From assembly GCF_910592395.1 (NCBI RefSeq), contig NC_088313.1, positions 16,818,437 to 16,882,436 on the forward strand: 64,000 bases of DNA, read 5' to 3'. Shown here in pieces: positions 13,548 to 26,300 of this stretch (position 1 is the first letter of the stretch; each line of letters opens with the position of its first letter). The position numbers and the translations under genes were made by a program. This stretch comes from Lineus longissimus. Lineage: Eukaryota > Nemertea > Pilidiophora > Heteronemertea > Lineidae. The notes beneath the pieces were generated by a model that saw only the letters and a program-made list of their open reading frames with translations, had not been told where the DNA came from and did not search any database.

Positions 13548-13617
13548 GGTCTCCACTGGGATTTGAACCCAGATTTCTATCAAATTGACAGTGTGTTAAC
13601 CATTACACCACAGAGAC
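13548..13617 (-). pseudogene. tRNA-like sequence, probably a tRNA pseudogene
   Basis: On the minus strand the 70 nt fold into a 7-bp acceptor stem (GTCTCTG with TGGAGAC, two G-U pairs), a D-arm GTGT/ACAC with AATGGTTA loop, and a perfect T-arm CTGGG-TTCAAAT-CCCAG. Internal promoter boxes look intact: A box TGGTGTAATGG and B box GGTTCAAATCC. The anticodon arm is about 2 nt short and cannot form a standard five-pair stem with a seven-base loop and U33. There is no run of four T's just downstream. I take it as a decayed tRNA or tRNA-derived element; the amino acid cannot be assigned. Confidence 0.6.
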
Positions 13618-16600
13618 AGAATTCTTGCATTTCCACCCCATGATAAACCACAGTTCGTTGCAAATCTTATCCATGATCACGTCTTAAAATACTTATTCAA
13701 GCCAACTTGTTTACCGATCTTGAAAACTGAGAGGAAGAATTTGTAGCATGCTGAAGAGAATTGTTTAACCAGGTGTAAGTGCTGGATGAAGATAGATGGA
13801 ATAAAGTATGACCCTTCCTTTCCTACTACAATATTTGTAGCAGATATTACCGCCCAATTTCTACTGGGTAAGGTCCCACAGTTGCGGAGATAGTAGGACT
13901 TAGAGAAAAGGTAAAGTTAAAAGTTTTGGGTTGCCTTTCAACCCACTTGTTCAGCAAGCACTTGGCCACGGATAGTATACCAGGCTGAACGTCCTTACAT
14001 GTACATCCTCTACATTATCTTGGAAGACTCGGACTGAAATGTGGTAAATCAGCAACACCATTGCAGCAAAAACCCGATAGTGATATTCCCAAGATGAACA
14101 ACTCAATTTCTTGCAACCAATCCCTTCCTGATATTACCTTAATATAAGCTCAAGGCCATGTGGAGTTCACCTTCAGCATCTTAGAAGATGCTATCAAAAT
14201 GAGCAAATGATCACCATCTTGTGTAGCCTAAACTTAGCATGCCTGCATCGCCCGGCAAGCTTCTTCCTATACCCATCCTTTACGCCTGATGAAATAAACC
14301 TGCAGCTGTTATTCCTAACAAATATCTGATCAAAACAAACCATCACTCACATTTACCACTGTTCCATCTTTCACCTGAAATGTGCTTGGTTCACATGCTC
14401 AAGTTGCATGCCAGACTCCAAGTCCGGGTGGGCGGGGGGGGACTACTGGTACCCCTGGACCCTTGCTCAGCAGGCTGCCCTCTCAAGGCTAGTTCATTTC
14501 TACCGAAGCAAAGAGCCTGATTAAACCTGTCTGATACTGCTTGACCAGCTACACTCCTCAGCAACCACTCTCTTCTCAAACATGAGATGATTGGCGTGAG
14601 GTCATACGTTTGGCATCACCCCTAAAACTACTCACACTTCATCATTCATTATATTACTTTTTAAACTGTGAACAACGCCGCCCTAGCTGTTAATTAAGGC
14701 TCGACAGACGAATATCAAAAGCAACAGGGGTTATCACTGAGTCCTGTTTGACCCTATCACTCCCTCCGGGTGTTAAATATGGCTGTCTCTGTTTGGCGCA
14801 TTTGACTCTGTTTACTCTTGGGCAATTTTCCTCACTTTCTTCACATAGGCTTACTTGAGCTCACAGCTGGAGGTGCAGTGGTAACTTGCTTCATTAGTTT
14901 AGCAATCAGAAGGTTAATGAGCCTTTCTGCCATGCAGTCACTGAACGGCAGGAGGCAAAATCAATTTGGTCAGTGATACAATGTTGAGTCCACCCCATTG
15001 TGCATCTGAGATAGGAACATGGATGCATCGTCAAGACCAGGAGGAAAGGTCTGTCTTAGCCAACAGAAAAGCATACAGTGCTTATAATTGGTCAATGGTT
15101 GCATTGTCATACCTTGCTAATTTATATAATATGCAGTTCACAAAATTTCCACAGGATGGAAAATACGGCTTCCCCGATCTAAGGGGGGGGGGGGGGGGGC
15201 AAATCTTCGAGAAATCACATCCACAACTGTGCCACTCTAACAATCTTTGGTCTGAAGGGGTTAACTAATCAACTCGTGTGTCCATTGCAAAAATGTCCCT
15301 AAACGTGAGTTAAGAGTTGGAATGAAGCATTAAATAATACAATAATCCTCTGATATCGCTTTATATCATGCACTGAATAAATGAACCCATCTAGTTAAAC
15401 TGCATATAGTATCCCTGGCAACTATCGATATCAACATGGCTTCCACTGTTTGTGTCAATTCAAATGCTTTTGTATAAGTGACAAGTGAATGGCAACGACA
15501 TTCATTACTTTCTAAAAATATCCAAACAGTCACGGAAGTGGCCCTGTGAGCGGCTGTCCACTAGGTATGTTCGGACTGAAAGAGGTCTAATGAAAGATAT
15601 ATACATTGTAAATTATCCCCAATCAGCAAATTCAGATATTTTTGTACTGCATCATTGTAGGTATTGCCTTATGACAACTTACTGTTATGCAATTATCATA
15701 CAGCAATGAAGCAATCTGCAAATGAAAGCAATATTAGCATCATTCTTTGTATGCTAATACCATTGAAACAATATACCATCAGACAACATATTAGCGTTAC
15801 CTCGGGGGTAACCATTAAGGTTGTTACGTTATATATTCCCAATGAAATTTTGACGATAATTCTCACGACGTCAAGACGGAGATGGCAATAACATGTCATC
15901 TGTCATTAGAGCTGAATAACGACATTTCTATCATCTGGGGGTTAAACTGCGCCAACTTGTCCATGGGGGATTGTCCATTACCTGGTGTGACATGATCGAC
16001 CAAGTGAGAGTAGAGATGGCTTCTCAGCTATTGCCGCCCTGCATTCAACACTACCGTGGAATAATATTGATGCATATTATTGGACCTGTATGGGGATGGC
16101 TCTATAGCTTGGCATATTTTCTAACAAAATAGAGATGATTTGATCAAAAATATTCACCATTGTGTTGAACCCTCCACGATAGAACTGTTGGCAGCATGGT
16201 TCTTTTGAATAGGACATTGGAGAGGTATTTGAGTGACCTTCACCTATATTTCATTTGCTTTTATGCTTTTGACAAATATATGGATCGCATGTAAATATCA
16301 ACTGTGACCTTTCCATGCAAGTTCAAGTCACCTTTGACAATACTACCTGAAAACTAGACATACATCATGAATAAATGATAACTATACACACGTTTGCAAC
16401 ATATTTTATTTCAACCAATTTACCATTTCATTATTTCTTTGATACCCAAGCCATCATTTTTCTAGGTTTCATCTGAAATGAAACCTGATCAATGATCATA
16501 AAAATCATCAAAACTTTTCATACATAATCCACAGAGGATCTTAACATCAAAGATTTTTTAAATTTTATCTGATTCACCTCAAGATGACTAAAACCGTTGT

Positions 16601-17570
16601 AGATTTTTCTACGTCATACCGTTATAAATGCCTCTTGTTATTGGCATACTACTCATCTTGGAATGGATCTTGTATGAAAGGTGAATTCTGCACATGATCC
16701 TCATCCTGGTTATCAGAGTCTCAAGCTCAATATATCTGCGAATATGAGCCAAGCAGTATAATTTCATCTTTTGTACCAATACCGATAGTGAGGAATTATT
16801 GATTATCACTATGCGCACGACATGCTATCAGCGGAATTCATCACTAAGGGCAACTCTCCGCGGAGATATAGTAATGTCATCAGGAAAATCAGAGAGTGAC
16901 AGTATGAATTTTGGAGAAATGCTGGGTCCACATCGTGATTTTCACTGCTACGCCACTGACTGTAGATGTATATCCTTGCCGCGAAAAGCATATTCAAATG
17001 CACTGTTCAAGAGTGTCGTAGATCCTCAAAAGCATCTTTCCTTTCTAATAGCTTCCAACAAAGGTTTGTATGAGGTTCACATAGCAATGTACTCAGAGGC
17101 ATAGTACTTCAACTGAGTTGTCTTTATTTCATTATTGATATTCCAAATAATGTCAATAATGTGAATAATATTACAATACATAATAGATGAAGTAAATATG
17201 ACGTATTATGCCAGTCTCTTTGTTGAGAAAGTAAAAAGGTGACCAGAAGCAACCCTGAGGGCTACATGAATAATGAAATCTACACACAGAACACATTTTA
17301 TAATATATTTGCCATAAAAATGTCTTTGAAGTTTGGTTCTTCATAACCGATGAAGATGCAAATGAATTACTACTACTTTGATCATGGTCGCTTTTACCCC
17401 TCCAATTAACTACTCCATAATTAGTTACTGATTTCATATTACGTGGTGCAAAGTGTCAATTAGTGGCCCCTATTTTCTGACAGATGACAGCAATCATGTA
17501 TGCCTGGCTGCATGTAATTATCAGTTTAATGCGACATCATCAAAGCACAGGCTCCCAGAGCATACTATAT
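13618..17570. other. Gene-free stretch
   Basis: No recognisable coding exon or RNA gene. A run of about 18 G's interrupts the sequence at 15183-15200 (possible G-quadruplex or assembly-prone site). The open frames present (up to 101 codons) are not protein-like and lack splice context. Confidence 0.5.
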
Positions 17571-17734
17571 ACAATAGCATCTCTCTATGAAGAATGCCCT
17601 CGGGACTGACAACTGTCCATAATAGAGAGCTGTCCCGATTAGTGAGGTCAAATTCAATGGAAACAACCAATTCGGGGCCAAAACTAGTGTCCTTGACAGA
17701 GAGGGTGAACTTATTGGAGAGGTTCCACTGTACA
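17571..17734. mobile_element. MITE-like repeat, copy 1
   Basis: About 165 bp containing the phrases ccctcgggactg, tagagagctgtcc, aactagtgtccttgacagag and gagaggttccactgta. A closely related copy is at 29776-29945 and a worn one at 48303-48368. Outer ends are roughly inverted (agtggaacctctct type), as in short non-autonomous DNA transposons. This family resembles 'tctctaataagg...gaggttccact' repeats widespread in marine invertebrate genomes. The minus-strand open frame across it is incidental. Confidence 0.75.
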
Positions 17735-20700
17735 GGAATCCGAAAACATGGACTCTGTAGTGCCATTCTCAAATGATGAGAGATTTCAATCCATCTTTGC
17801 CGTTCCCTGTATTGAACTTGTGGCAATTCCTATAATTTTTTTGCAGAACTTCCTGTAACAATCCTTTCAACATGTTTTACTTTAAGATTAGTTGTCATCA
17901 AACTACATGAACCCTACCAAGCTGCAGGGTGGTGACGATGTTCATATCACGGATGACAAATAAATCCATTGTTTTATGTCAACAGCTGGCATTACATGGC
18001 AATGAGTAACTGCCAACTCCACTCCACCATTGATTGGAAATCTCATGATGTTTTTAGTGTAACATGTGGACCTTAAACTTGAGGTGAACGTGTTAAAACT
18101 GCTTTGGGTCAAGAACAGTTCAATCAAAGCACAGGTTCTGAACCGTTGCCCCCTATGGCAATTAATCAGTGGTTTTTCGAAGGTAATGAAAACATGCGAC
18201 TTGGAGATTTCAGCTGTGTTCAACATACGTGGTAAAAGGCTGGCTTCAGGACTTGTAAACACCGACATGTAACAGGAGTTATAATGAAACAGCTGAGATG
18301 AAAATATTACTCAACTAACTTGACCCAAGGGTGTGATTGGCATAGGTCTGCAAAACAATGATGTCACATACAAACATAGAGCAAGCGCAATGGTAACAAA
18401 CAACCAATAACTAGCGTAAGGTGAGGCCATTTCTGAATCAGAAGAGGGCGGTTAGGAACATCCATAGTAGCATCAAAATGGTGTTGATGGAAATTTCGAG
18501 ATTGATATCCAAAGCATTGTACTTGAGCTCTTCACATGTTTTAGGATACTAAAACACGATTATTGCATCAGATTACGCAAGTAACGTCCATCTATTATAC
18601 ATTTACTTCTAAATGACCTCAGAATACTCTTATGATGAATGAGGTGAAAGCATGCCCTCATAATGGCCATCCACACCATGTTAAATCCACTGGCAACATA
18701 ATGAGCTGAATGCACAGAATAGTGGTAACACATGCAGTGACCTCACATCGGTTCACATCAGGTCATCGCCCAGCGCTGAATAGTTTTAAGTCAATCCTCG
18801 TTCTCTACAGGTCATAGGAAGGACACCCAGTAACGATTATTGAGAGAGAGATAGGATATTAACAGAGAGAGATCACTTTGCCTCTGTTGTCACAACTCAG
18901 TATCAGAGCTCAATAGGACTTCCATACCTTAAGCTTGGCACAATTATCCCAATTTTTCTCTTAATAGTGGGGCTCGGAACACAGCGGAAATTACTCGGAA
19001 GGTGCTTTGATTGCCATCAAAACCATGTGTGATGACTCTTTCCGATCTATCATTGATTATTTTCTCGTCCCTTAACATACTTGCTGCAATTCTCATCCAC
19101 TACCTATTCTCCAACATAATCAAACAAAATCCTGGGCGAGGTTGAGGCATGAGACTTGCGGAAAATCACGAGATTTTGTTCAAAGAAGCGAAGAAGGTGT
19201 TAGACTATCAATCCAGGACATGATACCACCTTTACAATTCAAGCCGCATCTCCAAAGAATCAGAATTTTACAAAACTGCAAAATAAAATGACCGCCACTA
19301 CTTCTGGGTTTACAGTATGTGCCCGGGTTCAAGGTAAGGGTATAATTAACTAATCATGCTATGAATACTTGTATATAATGAAATTAATCCGAAAACCAAC
19401 AAGAAATTGACAACAGGATGCATCCCTATGCCATCACCAAGAAGCCTCCCGGTGATCCAGAGGTCAAGAAAAGGGCATGCGATCTGTCGGAGGATGAATC
19501 AGAGGAACTCAAATGACCACACTTTGATTGCTCACAGCATTTATTGGAGTGGTTATGGCCCTTTTGCCGAGAAATTGGCACTTGGCAGCTGGCATCAGAC
19601 ACCGCAGTAACCTTGTCACACAGCATGCAACAGCATGCGCAGTTGGCGATGGGTTCTCCTTCTTACATACACGTATATACAAAAAAAACTTCAGCAATGG
19701 TCCATGTATTGGCAAATAGCCTCAAAAAACAAATCAATTGATTACAAAAGCAGGCTCATTGGCCATGCGAATGGTGAAATAGCCTATAATCTGGCTACAG
19801 TCGGTCCATTGACCATCTTTGACTGATAATCCCACAAATATTGAGTTTTGGTGCCGTTTACGGTTTTGTCGAAGTGACTTCAACCCTTTATATCATGGAT
19901 GGAGTTTCTCTGCATCAATCCATACAAAGCATTGTTGGTTTCACTGTTTGACCCTTATGACTCATTACCCCTGATGGGTCCAGAAGAATCTCTCTTTGAC
20001 AGGTTGGTCCACACGGGCACTTGTATTACAAGATTTGCCATTAATTTGCATTACATAAGACAACATTGCCTCCCTGAGGGTAATGATTTTGTTCATTTGT
20101 CTTTGATGTTGTATTGACTGCCCCTTGTTCACGCCCTCTTTGTGACCTTTAGCCATGCTAGCTGCACGTGGAGATCAGTCTCAGGAAATCACTGAAGTTG
20201 CACTGAGTTACATTTGGGCTTAAGGCCGCCTCTATCTCTCAAAGCACTGTCAAAGTTCCCCGCAGAGGCACTCTGGGTCACCAAGGTGCTACTCTTACAG
20301 CGCTAACTGGGGCTCGACATCAGCGCAGACCAGATGATGGTTCGAACCCACAACACTTGGACTGAGAGTTGTGCATTTTAACTTAGGACGCTAATGAGCA
20401 CAACATAGATTGAGGGCTCCCTGACTGAGGGTTAATATCAGCCTATACTTTGAAAACCCAGTCATTTTCTTAATATCAATTCTGAAATAATCTGTATTGT
20501 GACTGAAGTACATCCGGATTCCTCTTTCAACTTCCTTGATATTATTTTAAGAGAAAAGACAGGTCACACAATGTCCGGTTTCTTATTAACTAGACTCACC
20601 ACATGGACTGAGACTCTTGATCCTGGGTTTACCCGTTCGAAAACGTGATAAATGATGAGATTGTGAAATAAGGAAGTTCCAGGTCATGATTTCAGGGGTC

Positions 20701-22625
20701 AGTCATGATCCGTCTCAAGTCAATGCGACAATGGGATAAGGTCAGTAAGGCCTGATTTACCTCAAGATGGCCTCAGGCGGATTCCTTCAGAATCTGCCAT
20801 TTACATTGCGCGGCCTGTTTATTAAACTCCTATTGCCAAACATTACCCGAGACTGGTGTTATATGCCTTTTAAGCAGCAAGGCTCCATTTTTTACTGATT
20901 ATGGATCTTTGGTACTACAAGTAAACACTAATGTCCTTATTCCATTACCACATGACCACAGAAGATTTATGACACGCCCCCTCGATCTCTCCATCATGAC
21001 GAATGCGACCTTGAAGAACTCCCCAGGCGTCCTTATAAATCTATGTCATTGATCAGAGAATCACTAAGGGAGCAACAAGATCGTTGCCATGGAAACTGAT
21101 TGAACGAAAACATGAGGTATCTGCACAGTTGGTGAAGACGTGCTGGACTGGTTAGGACATTATTACCGAGGCCGGGTATAGCATAGGAACATGTTAAGCT
21201 TCAAGGAATATCATCAACTCTTCTTAGGTTTAACCCTTTGGGACCAAGGTGGATGTCAATCACCATATGGACACGTTAGCATTTAACGAAAACAGTCACA
21301 ACGTTTTGTTATAATTTGATTCCACACCTAATTGGATTTCTTGTGAAAAATCTATTCGCAAAAGGAAGTTTATCTTTTGGGTAAATTTCTCATACATTAT
21401 GAGCTACATATTAAACCCTTCCAAACACAATCTTTTTAACTAGACTGGAAGTAACCAATATTCTTTCTTTTTTTGACACCATCCCCAGAGATACCCTATA
21501 TTGTGGTGTAACATTTATTGCTGATGGATAAGTCACAAGTCCTCAAATGTACCATTGTAATTTGGCAGCCTGCAAATTAAACATGAGCTCATGGGAATTG
21601 CTAGACTGCTACACTGCAAGCATTGTTTGCTAAGCAAACTTAATAAATAGTTAGCATGCTTACATATACATGCGTATGTCAGCCCTGAACACAAAAAATG
21701 CTACATTGGTGATCAATTAAAGAAATATTGAATATGACGTAATCCTGTGAATCATTCACAGTCAATAACTGGTCGAAGTTTGCTGCACTCATGGACATCA
21801 TATGGATATCGACAATTTTAACGCTCTCAGTTCTTGGTGACGACAGGCAGAAACAAGGGGGTCAGGCAGAAGTCTTTGAATACCTAGGAGGTACGATTAA
21901 GGCATTGGTTGTCTTTGATTAGCGATATGACCTGCTGAGGATGGCACTTGTTTATTAGTGCAGTTCCACTTCTTGAGCCAAGGAAGTACATATGAATGGG
22001 TTCCCCTTTAAACCATTCTGAACCATCAGAGTCAATCAGTCCGTTACCTCACCTCATACAATGATGTAACAGAGTCCAGGTCAGCGGAGTGGATCCAAGG
22101 CTTGAGGGTCAAGATGCTTTAAACATGTGAGGCAGCTGTCAGTACACTCTTGAATGGTCTGTTTTGTAACTGCAGACTCAGCAGTTTTTGATTGGTGAGT
22201 TCTGAGGAGCCTGTCTCCTGAGTCTACTACATAACTGAATAGCTTGCACAGCTGTAAGTAGCAAACAAACATAAGCAATTTCACATTCCAGGGTTTCCGT
22301 AAATATCAGCTGGTTTCCCGTAATTATTCATGGCTTGTCTATTGCTTTCCTTGGAGACCTTAATTTTCTACATGGACAGGTTCTTGTTATTCAGAGGACA
22401 TTATGGTGCTGCATATTTCATGCCTAATTGAACTAACTTCACCCCATAAGGCGGGCAGTGTGTATATCAAATATTGGACTAACCCTATATTATCTCCAAA
22501 TATTTTATGATATGCAATTAATGCTTTGAGGTCTAGTTTGTTAACGTATGGGTATATAGGTCCTGTGTTATGTTTGTATATATTTGAAAGGAGATACGAA
22601 TAAAGTGACGCCGGACAACAATTCT
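17735..22625. other. Gene-free stretch
   Basis: No recognisable gene. A charged 42-codon open frame lies at 19388-19516 on the plus strand (reported as a finding). A segment near 20280-20370 contains ggttcgaaccc, a B-box-like motif, and could be a tRNA-derived repeat, but no full tRNA fold was found. Confidence 0.45.
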
Positions 22626-23387
22626 CATTACCAGCTATTGCGGGCCTAGCACACTCTGTTTTGAATAGAGGGAGACTCCATCATTCCTATTGTTTGAGAT
22701 TGGAAAGGTGTGAATTAATCTGGCAATTAGCCTCCTGTGCATTGGTGCATACAAACACTAAAATGTTTGGTTTTTGCTGATTTAGGGTCAAATAAATCAG
22801 CCAAAAGTTTTGAAAGCTTCACAAATGATTGTTGCAAGGAAGTACTTTATGATAGTTTGCGAAATTTTGATTAATTCTAGGTGGAAAGTAATATTTTTCG
22901 CATATTTGTTGGGAAAAAAATTGAAAATCCTCCAATTTTCAACCCCCCTATGGACACTATGAATTTTTCTCCAATAAAGCTGAAATCTTGGGAATATAAT
23001 CCTAAGAGTTATATCAACCACGTCTGAAGTCGGGAGTTTGTATCAAATGTATAGTTTCGGAGCTAGCGCAGCTAGAAAAGCCCCCAAAACCCACTTTCTC
23101 AGGAATTTACACTACGGGCTACGAGTGAAGCATTACAGATTTACCAAAATTTTCAACCTATAGATGGACACATCGAATTTCCATCCAAATCACTCCAAAT
23201 TTTGCCAGTAAATACCTAGACATATATAGAATTGTGTCAGAAGTCGGGAGTTGGGATTATTTTAACACCCCGCCCAAAAAGCCAACTTTATAGATATTTC
23301 CTATGCATTTTCCATTAGGCTTGCCAGGACCAATTAAGCAGGTTCACTAATTGGCTTAATTGGCTAGGCCCGCAATAGCTGGTAATG
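22626..23387. mobile_element. 762-bp element with 25-bp terminal inverted repeats
   Basis: The left end 22626-22650 (cattaccagctattgcggg...) is an exact reverse complement of the right end 23363-23387. The interior has no long open frame but holds two diverged copies of a roughly 110-bp unit (about 22930-23045 and 23135-23255), each ending gaagtcgggagtt. This fits a non-autonomous DNA transposon. I could not define a target-site duplication. Confidence 0.8.
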
Positions 23388-26300
23388 TTCCACGTCGGCA
23401 GCTATCATATATGAATCAAATGAAAATCATAGTACTGCCTGCCCATATTTAGACCAAATAAAACAGCTCCAGGCAGCAAGTTTTGTGGACATGGCACAAA
23501 AACACATGAAATAATAATTTCCTACAGTTATGACTTATTTCCGAGTGAAGCCCTTATCACCACTGCAGGGCCTTTTTTCTGAAGGGAGGGGGGCAGTGGG
23601 GCCACTGTGACCCCCAGACATTGTAGGGTCCAAAAGTGGGTCAGGGGGAGGTCCATCTGCTGAGCTCATGGTGTGGCAGCCGCAAATCCATCAGAATATG
23701 CACCATGTACACAAGGTTATGTGCGTACAGGTGTTGCAAGCACTTAACAAAATATTCAAAGAGTAATTTGCAATCTCATTTATTTTTCATAGAAAACGCA
23801 TTGAAGTTATTACATTCCAGTATATGTGCTACAGTTCATAACCTCAGCTTGTATTGTGTGCGAGTCAAAAATACACTCTGCCATGGGCTGAACGGGATTT
23901 CATTAAAATTTAATCATTCCATTGGTAGATTAGCTTCCACTCTGCTGGAAAATATGTTTGCATATCTGTCACAAGTTATGTAGGAAATGTTTGGTGCATT
24001 GTGAAAAGGCAATAAGTTAATGTTTCCCCACTATTAATTTTTAAACATCAAAATTGAATTACTAGAATCGGTTGCCGGCAACGCTCCGGTTGGGGTGTTT
24101 GAGAGGGTGCCCTTTCCACCAGGAATGTTGAGAGTCGAGTTGACAGACTTACAAAAGGATGGGAAACTACCAATCCCAGAAAATATTCTATCTTCAAATC
24201 TCTTTCGAAAATGCTTACAGTTTCAAAGGCAACAATTTCTTTCCAAAGTAGCTACGAAAACGATCGACCTTAAATTGTCACTGTGTTGGTGCATTAACCA
24301 TCAAATTCAAATTAGTTTTTCAAGTTTTTGAAGGAACACGGCAGGCTTTCAAAGGATTCTCGGACGTTATCATGTTTTGGTGCACCCCAAGAGACAGGAG
24401 ATCGAAGAATGATGGTATCATGCCCAATTAAGTTGGGCTACATGCCGCGATTCCAAAATGGCTACAAAATGATAGCTGGTATCTCAGACAGGATCACCAT
24501 CTTAACTCATAAAATCGATCATATCACAAATTGCTCATGTATATGGGTCATAAACAATCAACTTGTTTTAACCCTTTGCCAAAAGAGCAAACTTGTCAGT
24601 TGAGAGCCAAGTGCCCTGCACACTCATTTAAATCAGCGCTGCAGTCAGCAGAGGTTCGAATAAAGTTTCCTGATTTTGCATCCGGTTATGCATGCACATA
24701 ATTAAGTATCCCTTGGTTATGACCTTGATTACTCAATGCGCATGCATATCCGATCATACAAAATCTGGAATTTTTTTCGACTTCTGTTGACCTCAAAAAA
24801 GTATCAGCTGATACTCGGTGACATTTTTAAAGTATTCCTGATTTTATAGGGAGAAAAGTAAACATAATTCATCCCATTTTAGAAGAAAAACGCTTTTCAC
24901 CAGGAAATATGTGGGAAGACTACGTGGCAATTAGTTCCTACCACAGTCATGGTTATTGAAATCAAATTACTTATTTTCATACAAAATTGAGATTAATTAA
25001 CATGCAAAATTGATTGAATGAGGCAAGTGAGGCAATTCACCCAGAACAGGGAAGATTAGCGTGAAAAATGATTGAGAGCCCCATATAGGCTGAAGCGCTG
25101 AAATTAAATTTATGATTGTGAATTACTGGGATTATGGTTTAGGTTGTGGCCTTTGGGATCTTGTGCATGTGACAGTGGATTCTCTTGCAATGATGCTGGG
25201 TAGATTACATCAACATTTATAGCAGCAAGAGTTATAAAGAAGAATCTATCCCAGGGTAAGGTATTACCAGTTACAGATGAATGAAAATCCCGCACCGTTT
25301 CTGAATGTGGCTGACAAGAACCAAGAAATCACATTCCGTTGGCCTGATAATTATGTGCTAATAAAAGAGGTAATCATGCTGCAGAACATCAAGGGAATAA
25401 TTATACAATGTTCAGGCCGATTATGATTAGGCCAACACTTTCATCACCTTATTCATTAGGCAAACCAGGTAAACAGAAAAAGGTTTCATACTTCTTAAGT
25501 GATGGATATAACAAAAAGCTGCTATGAAGAGATGCAACACTTTTATGCTAGGACATGATTATAGATTGTAATGTAACAACCGACAGGGGACAGGGCTCTG
25601 AAAGGACAGCGGACTTGACTCCAGGGGATTACTGCAGCAGTCTTTAGGAAATGAGCTCATGTAGCAGGGATATCTAGTTGTATAGAATTTCTCAGTGGGA
25701 AAACATTAACCCGTAGTCAGTGATTATACCTGTTGGCAAGAATACATCCTCCCAAAGCAGGTTTTATTGGGTGTGTTTTAATGTACCGCCTACCACCTCC
25801 GCTTGATAAGTGATATTGGAAGGGCGATTATGATAGATGGCCAGGGGCATTGAAAGGACACCATAAAAGGTAAAGTTAGGGCCTCGGACACTTTAGGCCT
25901 ATAAGCCCATATCAAAGCCTTGAAAACAACCACTGACCTTAAACATGCCTACAATGTGCATGTTTCCATACTCAATAATTACCTTTACAGTTGCCCATCC
26001 AGGGGGTTTCGACAACAAAACATGCTGTTTAGGCCCGAGCATGCACATTGGCCTACTTCTCCTAAAATTAGCTGTGACCCTATAATTAACCGGGGTTTAG
26101 GTCAATAGTTTGTAATTATAGTATCTGAAAATAGGCCTAAATTGCCTTAGTTCTTCTATTCTACTATAATAGCTGTAACTCAATCAAAGCTAAAAACCTC
26201 TCAAAAGCTTTCATACTCCATCACAGCATACTGCATCCGACTCTCATCGATTTTTATTCGCTTTAAATGTAGAATTCCACATAGATGTATTATACTTGGT

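Noticed and set aside
17521-17826. 101-codon minus-strand open frame
   Set aside because: It lies across a MITE copy and the related copy at 29776-29945 has a different frame pattern.
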